Position numbers and translations under genes: made by a program
In this document: positions 36,075-45,818 of the stretch, in pieces
How positions within the stretch are numbered: the first letter of the stretch is position 1
Layout of the letters: each line of letters begins with the position of its first letter
Source: Talaromyces rugulosus
Lineage: Eukaryota; Ascomycota; Eurotiomycetes; Eurotiales; Trichocomaceae
Assembly: GCF_013368755.1 (NCBI RefSeq)
Contig: NC_049561.1
Coordinates: 4,588,001-4,652,000, forward strand
DNA length: 64,000 nucleotides
Direction of reading: 5' to 3'
The notes under the pieces: model-generated
Seen by the model: the letters and a program-made list of their open reading frames with translations, nothing else
What the model was told of the DNA's origin: nothing
The model's database searches: none

Positions 36075-37013
36075 ATGATCTCAAATGCAACTGGCACGGT
36101 GGGGGAAGGTGAGCTGCTCCGACCGGTCGAGCTTCGTTTCTCAGGACCGGAAGCTGAACAATTCACTAGATGGCATCCACGTTGACTTGAACCACCTGAA
36201 GAAGGGCGAAGTGAAGTAAGCTGCATCTCCGGTTGTATTTACTTGTACTGTCACTGACAACACTGCTCGCTTAGCCTGGGTACATCGATGTAAGCTTTGC
36301 TTTTCGCCATCTCGCACCTTCCCATCCCGGAGACTTGTTTAACAAAATGCAGCATGGCAATCAATTTCAAAGACGGAGTCATCCTCGGCGCCGACAGCCG
36401 GACAACTACGGGCGCCTACATTGCAAACCGAGTGACGGACAAGCTGACGCAAGTGCACGACACCATCTGGTGCTGCCGATCCGGGTCGGCGGCGGACACC
36501 CAGGCTGTGGCCGACATTGTCTCATACCACCTCAACATGTACGGGATCGTCAATGACGAGTCCCCCAGCACACATACCGCGGCGGCTCTTTTCCAGGAAC
36601 TGTGCTACGAAAACAAGGACATGCTCAGGTAGGCAGGCATCCGATGACACGGGTTGATCATTGTCCAGTCTAATAGTTTTTACGACAGCGCGGGCATTAT
36701 TATTGCTGGCTACGACCGCCGACACGGCGGCCAGGTCTACTCGATCCCCCTCGGCGGTTCCCTCCACAAACAGGCGTACTCCATCGGCGGGTCGGGATCT
36801 ACGTACATTTACGGATACTGCGATGCAAACTGGAAGGAGGGCATGACCGAGGAAGAGGGCGTCAGCTTTGTCAAGAGCGCACTGGCCGAGGCGATCAAGT
36901 GGGATGGCAGCTCTGGCGGTGTGATCCGGCTGGTGGTGTTGACGGCCAAGGGAGCGGTGCGACATTTGTATCTGCCAGACAATGGATACAGCGGCCCTGG
37001 CGCGGCCAGATAG
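36075..37013 (+). CDS. pre3: 20S proteasome subunit beta-1 (Pre3)
   Basis: Five exons: 36075-36108, 36170-36215, 36275-36289, 36353-36628 and 36689-37013, giving 231 residues. The first three exons are only 34, 46 and 15 nt. They encode the propeptide and the cleavage site NLG/TSIMAI, so the mature N-terminal nucleophile is Thr30. Downstream are [16 protein letters not shown] with the aspartate, VTDKLT with the catalytic lysine, [10 protein letters not shown], and the [13 protein letters not shown] segment. This subunit carries the caspase-like activity of the 26S proteasome. The reconstruction matches the family over its whole length. Confidence 0.95.
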
Positions 37014-38029
37014 AGGGATTCTCTCGAGCAGTAGTTGCGTGATATTATTTCAAGAAAATAAACCGAAGTCATGACTGTTGAAAAGTACTAGCATGCTAGT
37101 TGACCACGTAGATGAACGTAGGTGAATCATGCACGAATCCGACGTATTGATTTGAAGTAGAGCTGATACCTACAAGCATTGGATACTAAATATGTCTTAG
37201 ATATAATATTTATAATATTTACAAACGCCAGAAAAGCGCTGAAGGAATCAGCACGTCCGGCGCCGGCACCTGCGCCGCACTCGCGCCGTCATTCGCCGGC
37301 GGGCCAGCCCTGCTAGTCGAGCTTCTAGGCTCTCTCTCTCTCTCGCTCGCTCGCTCTCTCTTCAACAACTCTAGACTCTGGATCGCCTGCTATCTTGCGG
37401 CTTGATCATTCCATCTCCTCTCCTCTTTTCTATATGTTGTCGTCCTGACTGCATTGGCTTTTCTTGTTGCGTACTGTCTGCTGTCTGTCGCCGATAACAC
37501 AATTGACCTGCAGATAACGAGTCGATAAAACGCCCCCCCCGGTCTAACTACTATAGCTTTCACCGCTCCCTCGGGTCTGGCTAGTGGACAAGTCTCGACA
37601 ATCCAACAATAATAATTTCGACGAATAATTTCGACAACATTAATATTATCATCTACATCAATTGCCACTGTTTACTCCCGTCTTCACCAGCTGGGTCTGG
37701 TTCTGGTTCCAGGTATCACGACCAAGGGAACGACACGAAAGTGGCGCCGTTGTCTGCTGTCTATCTTGACTACTCGCACTAGACAATTCCCCAGATCGCA
37801 GGGACGATCGCAAAAATCATATATACGCTCTCCTTATTTCCAGCACGCCGTCAGCCATTGACGGCGATCGCCAATTGTCTCTGCAAACCCTCGTGCTTCG
37901 TGACGTCGTGACTCGTTGGGCCTGATAGCGGCCTGATCAAGAAGCCTTCCTTGGTGCCTGTCTCCATCTCTCTAGATCGCTCTCTCTTATCGGCCGTCAA
38001 TAATAACTCGCATCGATCCGGATCTAACA

Positions 38030-38074
38030 ATGCACCAAGCGGCTCTCAGCTGCAGCGTCGTGGTGGCTCTCTGA
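38030..38074 (+). other. uORF 1 in the cyclin leader (14 codons)
   Basis: ATG at 38030, TGA at 38072-38074. It precedes the cyclin start by about 390 bases. Its presence in the mRNA depends on the unknown transcription start. Confidence 0.4.
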
Positions 38075-38298
38075 ACAGCCTGCTGCTGCTGCTGCTGCTC
38101 GAGTGACGTTGCAGGTCGCCCCCTCGTGTCCGCCTCTCGAGTTCCCCTCCTCAGCCTAGTCGTAAGTTAACCCCCCCATCCCCCATCCCCCATCCGGCAA
38201 CCACCTTCGAGTGCTCTGCTCTGCCCTACTTCTGCCCTACTTCTGGTCCACTCTGCTTCTCTGTCTTTGCGATTTCTTTTACCATCATCCACCGTGTA

Positions 38299-38346
38299 AT
38301 GGCTCGGGCCGCCTGCTCTGTTCTTGCCGGGCCTTGCCTTGCCTGA
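38299..38346 (+). other. uORF 2 in the cyclin leader (15 codons)
   Basis: ATG at 38299, TGA at 38344-38346, in the CT-rich leader. Confidence 0.45.
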
Positions 38347-38426
38347 ACCTCCTCCTGTTTTTCGACACCCCGCCTTTCACGCGCCTTCGTTCGCCTCCCC
38401 AGCTACTGACCGGCATCCCCCTTCGC

Positions 38427-38465
38427 ATGCTCTATCGTTGCTTTCCATCTCTGCTCAAAGACTGA
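38427..38465 (+). other. uORF 3 in the cyclin leader (12 codons), abutting the main ATG
   Basis: ATG at 38427. Its TGA (38463-38465) ends one base before the cyclin ATG at 38467. This is the uORF most likely to affect translation because it lies within any plausible leader. Confidence 0.5.
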
Positions 38466-38466
38466 C

Positions 38467-40023
38467 ATGGGCGGCGTCGTGATCAGCCCTGCTGCGGTGT
38501 CAGAACAGGTCTACCGCTCTCTGTTCGCCAGCGCCATGCTAGGAGGCCCCATCAATCGCGCCACGAACTCTTCAGAATCGCCGTTTCGATCTTCGCCGGC
38601 TGCATCCGCGCACAATTTCTCTGCTACCCATAGCGCAAGCTCTAGGGCGCCGTCGACGCCTATCTCGTCCTCCGTTGCTCCCTCCTACTCGTCGCCCTCG
38701 CATGATGTGCCAGCATATGTCCAGTCACACTCGAACAACAACGAATATCCAACCACGATGGCGAGCTCACACCGCATGCCTCCTTCTGAACCAATGCTAG
38801 CCTCGGCGAATCCCATGTATCACTCGGCAGAAGCCCAGGCTGCAAGCTTTTCAGCTTCTCATATTCCGTCTCCCTCCTCCCCTCGGTTACAACCCACAAG
38901 CGCGTCAACGAAATCTCTCGGAAGCTCTGCGGCGACGTCGCCGAGCAGAATTAAAGTGCGCGATCTTTCACACATCCAAAGCTTTGCCAGCGAAGAGCTC
39001 CTAGAGCAAGCACAACGCTCACGGCGGCCCGGACGGGGGCCTACCGACGTTGCCCGCCAATATGAAATCAGTTCAATGCCGGTCACAGACATCATCGAAA
39101 TGGTTGCGGGCTTACTGACCAAGATCACGGCGACAAACGATTCGCAACATGAAAATATCCACCGCCACATTCCTCCCCTGGAGGGCACGGCCAACCTGAG
39201 CCCGCAAGCGAGCAGTGTCCTTGCTTTTCACGGGAAAAACGTGCCATCAATCACCATCCTCAGCTACCTCACCCGTATTCACAAGTACTGTCCTACGACG
39301 TACGAAGTATTTCTCAGTTTACTAGTCTACTTTGACCGCATGACAGAAATGGTCAACCGGCGGCCGATCCAGCGCCGGCGGAACCGAGTCGACTCGGCCT
39401 CGGCCATGGCACTGGACTCGCGGTCGCAGTCTCGGAATACATCCACACACCGCCTCACCGTCGTCACACCCCCTTCATCGAGCGGAATAGCAGCCCAAGA
39501 CCCCAAGTCGCCTGAATCGACAATCTCATCGTCTATACAACTGGACGACGATGAGGAAGACGAATTTTCCAACTTTTTCATTGTCGATAGTTTCAACATT
39601 CATCGGTTGGTCATTGCCGGAGTGACTTGTGCCAGCAAATTCTTTTCTGATGTTTTCTACACGAATTCACGATATGCCAAGGTAACCACCTCTTTTTCCC
39701 TTCTTTCTCATGATACTCACCTGTCATAGGTTGGCGGTCTCCCACTAGTCGAGTTGAATCACCTAGAGCTACAATTTTTGCTTCTGAACGACTTTAGATT
39801 ATCCATCACCGTCGAAGAGCTAGACGCATACGGGACTATGCTGGTGGAATTCTACGCGCGCGAGGTGGTTGCCCAGCAGCAGCATCAACAAGCCGCAATG
39901 GCAGCGGCAAGTGTAGCACGCCCTCTGGAAATGGAATACCCTGGCCATGACCATCGTCACCACAGACACGGACACCGCCGCGACGAGTCTGATTATAGTA
40001 GCCACATGCGCACGCCTCCTTAG
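38467..40023 (+). CDS. PHO80/Pcl-type cyclin
   Basis: Two exons: 38467-39681 and 39730-40023, giving 502 residues. The first 200 residues are Ser/Pro/Ala-rich and probably disordered. The PHO80-type cyclin box begins at about 203 (MPVTDIIEMVAGLLTKI) and continues with FHGKNVPSITILSYLTRIHKYCP and VFLSLLVYFDRM. It is then interrupted by an insert of about 80 low-complexity residues with an acidic run, and resumes at FNIHRLVIAGVTCASKFFSD and ELNHLELQFLLLNDFRLSI. These cyclins partner the Pho85-type kinase in phosphate, glycogen and polarity control. The tail is Gln and His-rich. The start is supported by uORF 3 ending directly before it. Confidence 0.92.
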
Positions 40024-40903
40024 CCTCCTTGCTGGCTCCACATAATACATAGTATTTATCTTCTCTTGCTGTTTTCTCTCTTCGGATTTTTTTCTTTTTC
40101 TTTTTTATCATATGGACTGCACAAATAGAAGGACGGGTTCATGCTTTTTCACTATCTTGTCTTGTCGGCATGCAATACTGGCGAAGCGGACTTCTTGTTG
40201 TTTGTTAGTTATTCGAGGCTGTACGTTGGCGTGTTTGCTTCTTTCTTTCTGCTTCTTGATTGAATTATTTGTTTAGTAAGGTTTATTGGTTGATTTGGTA
40301 TTGGTATTGGTATATTTGATTGATTGATTGATGTGGAGGGTTTGTTTTATAGAGGAAGCTGGTTGAATCAACACATACATATTTACACAGATTGTATATG
40401 GATTTTAAGTCACGGGTCAAGGATAATCAGATGAGCATTGAATTGATGTCATGGGTCGTACATGGTACGTAGGCTATTAGGAGTAGTGTATATACATGAT
40501 GATCTCTCCACCGCGATTGGAGATGAAACAATCAACATGAAAATGAAACAATGGCAGGTGTTTTCTTGAACACCAACGGCCTCAATAGAGGAAATTTGGG
40601 GTTCCCGCCAGGATACGTTTCAAGGGGGGGTTACGCCGTATTTTATTTGTAGATGTTTCCCAAAACCTATATATGCGCCACTGTAGTTTTATAGATATGT
40701 AAATAATTCATTAAATGTTCAAAAATGTTCAAAAGTGTTCAAAACGTCGTAAAATATAAGCACTGAAATTACTACCGTGTATTACATGTATTTATGTACT
40801 ATCATAGTTTTACAATACTATAGATTTTCTTGTTATTCTTCTTCTTCTTCTTATTATTATTATATACATAAGAACACGTTCCCACTCCTGTTCCTGAGCC
40901 TGC
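40024..40903. other. 3' region of the cyclin gene and AT-rich spacer
   Basis: 880 bp without a supported gene. Contains T-rich 3' UTR sequence, a TTGAT-type repeat at about 40315-40330, and a CTT/ATT triplet run at about 40838-40862 just before the inverted-repeat element. Confidence 0.5.
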
Positions 40904-41074
40904 AAGCTGGTTAGTGAGGCCATATTTGGGGAGGTTGACAATGGACTCCGGAACATTTAAAGCTTGCAGCAAGGCCTGTCTGCATACACTGATTAGTGAG
41001 TGAGGCCTTGGGGGGTTATATATATATATATGTATATATATCTGAGGTGGCGTTGAGATATATATTAAGGTAAG
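40904..41074 (+). repeat. Left inverted arm (about 171 bp)
   Basis: Begins AAGCTGGTTAGTGAGG. It matches the reverse complement of 41754-41922 through the blocks GGAGGTTGACAATGGACTCC, GAACATTTAAAGCTTGCAGC and TGATTAGTGAGTGAGGCCTT. Differences are a few substitutions, a shorter TA run on the other arm, and an eight-base gap near CAT/ATTTGGGG. Confidence 0.85.
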
Positions 41075-41087
41075 AGGAGCTTGCTGA

Positions 41088-41724
41088 AGATGATTCTCTA
41101 AACAACTTTATTGACGACGGGGAGAGTACTGGGGCTACCGAGGATGCTCCCTTGAAGACCCCTGGTCTTATATCCGATGGTGTGGGCGTGAGTGGTGACA
41201 AGTGTGAGAAAAGCCCCCACAAGTCCATCGAAGGTGGTGATGGTTCTTGTGATGCTGGTGACAATTCTGCTATTGACTACCTCTATCCCTGTCAGCGTTT
41301 GTATTCGTGCCCTAAAAGTGGAGGATGTCTTGGACTGCTCTCGCTGAATCGTCAAAAAGAAGGGCAGCATATGCGTCGCGGTATGTGAGGCCTTTAGATT
41401 TTCATCTATAGCTTTCTAACTAGTTCTTCAGATTCCTTCTGAGCAGCATGATCTTGCGGATTCGGTCATTGATCCCTTTCACGCGGGGTTTCCGGAGTTC
41501 TCTCGTCTGTTGGCTCAATTAGACCAGAAGATGAAGCGCCCTGGTGGCAACCAGGACCCTAACCCTACTTGTCACTCGAATCGCCTAAGACCATCTTCTG
41601 TTGTTTCTTCTGTCCCCCCCGGGTCTTTGCTAGATGCTGAGATGTCAAATGGTTATTTGTTTTTTTTTCTTTCGATATATTCACACACAATCCTTCCTAA
41701 ATACATGGGAATCATACATGTGTA
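41088..41724 (+). pseudogene. Captured or truncated coding segment inside the inverted-arm element
   Basis: An open, coding-like frame starts at the inner edge of the left arm without an ATG (DDSLNNFIDDGESTG) and runs to about 41381. A GTATGT donor and a CTAACTAG acceptor then allow an in-frame 50-base intron. The second part (IPSEQHDLADSVIDPFHAGF) stays open to a stop near 41724. The low-complexity and polar sequence was not recognised. It looks like an internal piece of a gene cut off by the arms. Confidence 0.4.
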
Positions 41725-41753
41725 AATAAACCAATATTTACCCACATACACGC

Positions 41754-41922
41754 TCTACCTTTATATATATCTCAACACCACCTCAGATATACATATATAT
41801 AACCCTCCAAGGCCTCACTCACTAATCAGTGTGTGCAGACAGGCCTTGCTGCAAGCTTTAAATGTTCCGGAGTCCATTGTCAACCTCCCCAAATATTAAT
41901 TGATGACCTCACTAACCAGCTT
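41754..41922 (-). repeat. Right inverted arm (about 169 bp)
   Basis: Reverse-complement partner of 40904-41074. The outer end reads CTAACCAGCTT on the plus strand. The arms are so similar that the insertion is probably recent, or the arms have been kept alike by conversion. Confidence 0.85.
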
Positions 41923-42207
41923 CCAAGTCCCGCTGGAGGCCACCCTACAAACTTCTTACAAGCTTCCTAAATATATTGTCAACCCTTTTATATAACCTCA
42001 CTAATAGAGTTGCAGGTCTTGTTGGAGGCTATTCTGTAAGCTTCTTGCTAGCTTTCTTACTATGTTATTAACTTCTTTTTATATGGTATTACTAACATTT
42101 GAACTGACTTGTAGCTTCCTGAGTATATTGTCGACCCCTCTCTATAATCTAACTGACTTACAGGTCTCGCTGGCGGCCACCCTGAAAGCTTCTTGCAAGC
42201 TTTCTGA
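41845..42207 (+). repeat. Degenerate subterminal repeat array
   Basis: Related units recur at 41925, 42014 and 42162, each starting with a variant of AGGTCTCGCTGGAGGCCACC, followed by AAGCTTCTTGC and, in complete copies, a TATATTGTCAACC block and CCTCACTAA. A first, more diverged unit lies within the right arm. Spacings are 89 and 148 bases. Confidence 0.6.
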
Positions 42208-42418
42208 GTAAGTAGGGAGTTCTCTCGGAACGATTTACACGAGTTGGAACACCTAAAATATTTCAAAACACAGCCACAGTGCTCACTTCTCCAAGTCCGT
42301 CGTATACGAAAGGCTTGGTGAAATGGCAAAATATGGCAGATAGATGGCAGATAAATGGCAGATAAATGGCAGTAAGGAAATGCGAAGAGATAACAAAGGA
42401 AATGACAAAAGAAAGACA

Positions 42419-42453
42419 GAAGAAGAAGAAGAAGAAGAAGAAGAAGAAGAAGA
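42419..42453. repeat. GAA microsatellite
   Basis: Eleven to twelve uninterrupted AGA/GAA triplets. Confidence 0.9.
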
Positions 42454-42846
42454 CGAGCAAAGTAAGACGAGCAGCGAGAAGAGCCAGCGAGTGTTAGACA
42501 GCCTGTGGGGTTAGTAGTCCAGGTCCAGGTCCAAGTTCGGTAAGTCAGGTATCCAAGTATCCAGGTATCCAGGTATCCAGGGTCAAGGGTCCAGAGTCCA
42601 GGGAAGTCCAAAAGATCCGGGAAGTCGAAAAGTCCAGGAGAGGTCAAAGGTCCACGGCCCAGAAATTCCGGGGAGTTGAAGTCCATGGAAAGTCCAAGAG
42701 GAACAGGTCACAATCCAAGGCAAAAGGGACAGAAATGAGGGGGCAGTGCAAAAACCAAAAGGCAAAAGCAAACAAAAGAGATATTTTTTGATGATTATTT
42801 TCTGTTTTCAATTTTTTTTTGGGTGTTTCAAGTTTTCCACTGGTGA

Positions 42847-42876
42847 GGGGAAGGGGAAGGGGAAGGGGAAGGGGAA
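42847..42876. repeat. GGGGAA tandem repeat
   Basis: Five consecutive GGGGAA units close to the 3' end of the orphan gene on the other strand. Confidence 0.9.
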
Positions 42877-42976
42877 AAAAGCAGAAACAAAAGGGAATGG
42901 GGAAACAACCAGAAACAAAAGGGGGGAATCAAAAGAACAAGACACAGAAAAAGACCACCGCAAGGCGCAGAAATGA

Positions 42977-44005
42977 CTACAGCAACCATCGTCCCTTCTG
43001 CCTCTCCCTCTCGCGGAGCTCACTCCAGGCATACAGGATGAGGTCGTGTCGGTCCCAAAGACTAACGCCTTTGCGGAGAAAGGCCCTGTACACTTGGGCA
43101 ATTTCTTCCCAATGACAGCCAGGATTTGTACACTTCGGCATGCCAATATGATAATACAAAGAGCTATGATGATCGCTGTTCCCCCACATACTCATGTAAC
43201 GATTCCACAATCCATCCTCGTCGGGCTCAGATAGGGGGATAACACGCCACCCCTGCATTCTACCCATCTTCCAAAGCCCCCGGTCGTCATTGGATTTGCG
43301 GTCGATCCAGTAGTCAACGTCGTGGACAGCTACGTCGCCGAACCGAACACTCTTCTTCACTCTGACCTCGTCAGCTGGTCGGGACTGAACGAGGATGCTG
43401 CGAAGAGAGCTGGCACTCCGGCGCGAGCACATACCACTACGGGGTGTTGGGGCAGAAACAGCAATGCGAACACTCTTGGGCTTACAGGGAGTAGGGGGAG
43501 CAGGCTCACGGAGAGCGTCTTCCAGGGATGGAGCGAAGGCAGATACAGAAAAGGCAGCATGCTTGCGGGGAGCGCCCTGAAGGAAACGCTTGGGGACAGG
43601 AATGCTAGAAGGGGAAGGGGAAAATGAAGGCAGACGGCGGTTGATATACGCACGGCGTACTCCCTCCTTGGACAGCGAGGGAGTTTCCCAATACGTAAAC
43701 CGCAGAGGGGAGGGGGGAGGGGTCGGGGGAGCAGCAGGAACAAGACGAGGGAATGAGACAGGGTCAACAGGAGCGTCACGGAAGGCCAAGCGGCGAGGAG
43801 CTCCAGGAGCTACAAGAGGGCGCGCGCGTGCGAACGGCGCAGGAGGACGAGGTATCGCAGAAGGGACCACGGGACGGGGGCCGACGTTCTTGAGAAAGTG
43901 GACGGGAGCACGAGGCATCGTCACAAACTCAGAAGCGCGAGTGAGCCCGCGCAGACCGCCGGGGCCCATCAGGGGGATGCCGGGAATGTGAGGGTAGCGA
44001 GGCAT
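42977..44005 (-). CDS. Orphan Pro/Arg-rich protein with an RVxF-like motif
   Basis: Single-exon gene of 342 residues, family not recognised. Residues 1-140 are Pro/Arg/Ala-rich and probably disordered. The C-terminal half is more structured, with several tryptophans. At 217-222 it reads KKSVRF, which fits the protein phosphatase 1 docking consensus, followed by VAVHDVDYWID. Near the end C292, C297 and H298 (KCTNPGCHW) could bind metal. A TATTATAAG box about 110 bases upstream on the same strand and a CT-rich leader support real expression. Base composition is much more GC-rich than the flanking repeats. It may be lineage-specific or brought in with the adjacent repeats. Confidence 0.6.
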   Translation of the reverse strand: MPRYPHIPGIPLMGPGGLRGLTRASEFVTMPRAPVHFLKNVGPRPVVPSAIPRPPAPFARARPLVAPGAPRRLAFRDAPVDPVSFPRLVPAAPPTPPPSPLRFTYWETPSLSKEGVRRAYINRRLPSFSPSPSSIPVPKRFLQGAPRKHAAFSVSAFAPSLEDALREPAPPTPCKPKSVRIAVSAPTPRSGMCSRRSASSLRSILVQSRPADEVRVKKSVRFGDVAVHDVDYWIDRKSNDDRGLWKMGRMQGWRVIPLSEPDEDGLWNRYMSMWGNSDHHSSLYYHIGMPKCTNPGCHWEEIAQVYRAFLRKGVSLWDRHDLILYAWSELRERERQKGRWLL

Positions 44006-44549
44006 TGAAGCAAAAAGTATGACGTCAGAGAGAGCAGATAGAGAAGAAGAACCAAGGAGGTGTGAAAGGAAGAAAAGGAACGAGGGCGGGAGGCGGGCGG
44101 CGGCCCGCTTCTTATAATAGAAGGCACGTGAGAGATCTGTGCCTGAGGCGGGCGGCTGTCAAACCTGTCATGTCCCGAAAGGGGAAAGCACCAGATCGCC
44201 AGTGGAGCCAGATCGACCGCTACGGCCTGATTGGGGAACGCAGCGATGAAAAGAGGGCCCATCGGAGGAAGCAGGATCCGTTCTGGCCGAAAAGGGGAAA
44301 AGAGCGGCCGAAAGAGGGTCCCTCGGAGAAAGCAGGGAGGTCAGTAACTGCCCGAATGGGAAAGAGACGGGCTGTGCCGACAGTGACGACATGCTGATAG
44401 AAGCCAGAGAGCGAGAAAAGAGCGAGAGAAGAGCGAGAGAAGCACGCCCGGATTAGGGAGAGAGAAGAAGAGACTGTAGCCAGGACATTGTAGAGGTATT
44501 GTAGAGGTAATGCAGAAGATATTGTACATTGTAGATTGATGTAGACTGC
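44006..44549. promoter_or_regulatory. Promoter region of the orphan gene
   Basis: 544 bp between the orphan start and the PrpF stop. On the minus strand it contains a TATTATAAG box at 44112-44119 and a CACGTG E-box at 44125-44130, then a CT-rich leader. Farther out it is purine-rich and low in complexity. Confidence 0.5.
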
Positions 44550-45818
44550 TCACTTCCAAAATACAGCTCCTTCCATCAGCCGCCGCGCCGTGCGATAGAC
44601 CGTTACGCGCACCAGCTTGCCTGCTTGGTCAAAGAAGGCGTCCACCACTAGCTGGCCACTTGGATGCCCGACCACGACTTCAGTCTTTTGAGCAGCAATA
44701 CCTGAGAGACATTGCTGCACCAGCGAGCCATTCAATCTGGCAGCTGCCGACACACTCAGTCCACAGGTGATGGGCAGCGCTTTGTGTGGCTGGCCTGTCG
44801 AGATGGCGCGAACAACCACGTCCACCGAGTCTGTCGCCAGCGTCTCGCCCGAAAGCAGCTGGTGCTCAACTGGTTTGGAAACGAAACAGATCTTGGGGAT
44901 CGATGCAGGTACGTCTTCGACCGTCGTTGCCATTCCCATGGCCACTGCTGCTTTGGCGCGAAGCAATTCTAGCCTGCCCAAAAGATCCGGGCGGGCCTCC
45001 GTATCCTGAGGCAGCATCGTGCCATCAACACCCAAATCAGCCGCCCTCACAAAGACACACGGGTTGCCTGCGTCGATACAAGTCACCTCGATCTCATCAA
45101 TCCTGTCAACTACATTGCCCGTCGGCAACAATTTGCCCGTCTTTGACCCTCCCGGGTCGACAAAGTCGAGTTGGATCTTGGCTGCCGTGCCTGCAACACC
45201 ATCAATGGCAAATTCACCGTCATACACCGTTTCAGATCCGTCAGAGGTAACGGGGAATGTGGCGTGGATGATCTTTTGCGTGTTCGTGTTGTACAAGCTG
45301 ACTGTTGTCGTCTCAGATTTGCCCTCACGACTAACCGTCGGCCGAATCAGCCCAGAATCGACGGCAAAGGGACCGATTGCACTCGACATATTGCCACAAT
45401 TGCCGGCATAATCGATACCATCGTTTTTGACTCCGACCTGCACAAACGTGAACTCGACCTGCGCGTCAGGCCGCTTCGACGGACTCACAACACAGATCTT
45501 GGACAGACTGGAGATGCCACCGCCCATTCCATCGAGCTGCCGACCATTAGGGTCGGGTGACCCGATCGTCCCTAGGAATATTGACTGCCAGTCGTCTTTG
45601 TTTGCCGGCAGGTCTTTCTGCTGGAATAGCAGCGCTCGCGATGTGCCGCCGCGATAGTATGCTGCAGGGATGCGGTTCTGTCGCCCGTGTCGAGTGTACC
45701 ATGCACGCTGTACCTGCTGTGAGCAACTAGGTCCTTGGCAGAAACGGTTTGACGCCTGAGATAACGCATGTGCATGACATCTTGCTATCCCAGCGAGCGT
45801 TCTCTGATTGATATTCAT
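44550..45818 (-). CDS. PrpF-type isomerase (2-methylaconitate isomerase-like)
   Basis: Intronless, 422 residues. The first 45 residues are rich in Arg/Ser/His without acids and look like a mitochondrial presequence (RAWYTRHGRQN). The PrpF fold follows: IPAAYYRGGTSRALLF, DGMGGGISSLSKI, GIDYAGNCGNMSSAIGPFA and CIDAGNPCVFV. The lysine in SLSK and the conserved cysteines lie in these motifs. PrpF acts with AcnD-type aconitase in the methylcitrate route of propionate catabolism, isomerising 2-methylaconitate. Fungal members probably have the same or a related dicarboxylate isomerase role. No methylcitrate synthase or AcnD is nearby. Confidence 0.88.
   Translation of the reverse strand: MNINQRTLAGIARCHAHALSQASNRFCQGPSCSQQVQRAWYTRHGRQNRIPAAYYRGGTSRALLFQQKDLPANKDDWQSIFLGTIGSPDPNGRQLDGMGGGISSLSKICVVSPSKRPDAQVEFTFVQVGVKNDGIDYAGNCGNMSSAIGPFAVDSGLIRPTVSREGKSETTTVSLYNTNTQKIIHATFPVTSDGSETVYDGEFAIDGVAGTAAKIQLDFVDPGGSKTGKLLPTGNVVDRIDEIEVTCIDAGNPCVFVRAADLGVDGTMLPQDTEARPDLLGRLELLRAKAAVAMGMATTVEDVPASIPKICFVSKPVEHQLLSGETLATDSVDVVVRAISTGQPHKALPITCGLSVSAAARLNGSLVQQCLSGIAAQKTEVVVGHPSGQLVVDAFFDQAGKLVRVTVYRTARRLMEGAVFWK

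Larger units (their letters stand above)
37014..38466 (+). promoter_or_regulatory. Promoter and long leader of the cyclin gene
   Basis: 1.45 kb without a supported protein gene. The first 200 bases belong to the 3' end of the proteasome gene. A CT microsatellite lies at about 37328-37364, a C run at about 37530, and a CTG run at about 38081-38100. The last 450 bases are strongly CT-rich and contain three short upstream reading frames listed separately. Confidence 0.55.
40904..42207. mobile_element. Element with long inverted arms and degenerate subterminal repeats
   Basis: Two near-identical arms in opposite orientation flank a 679-bp centre. One side continues into several degenerate copies of a related repeat (41923-42207). 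This is the structure of a non-autonomous DNA transposon or foldback element. No transposase frame is visible. Outer ends and target-site duplication could not be fixed, so the limits given are those of the repeats. Terminal bases do not match a superfamily I can name with confidence. Confidence 0.6.
42208..42976. other. Simple-repeat-rich spacer
   Basis: Holds a run of tandem motifs: GGCAGATAAAT at about 42334-42371, GAA triplets at 42419-42453, GTATCCAG at about 42548-42581, and GGGGAA at 42847-42876. Long open stretches on the minus strand here are products of these repeats and are not called as genes. Confidence 0.6.

Noticed and set aside
42060..42686. 208-codon minus-strand frame
   Set aside because: Its translation is made of microsatellite and tandem-repeat products (Leu/Phe runs) and has no independent support.
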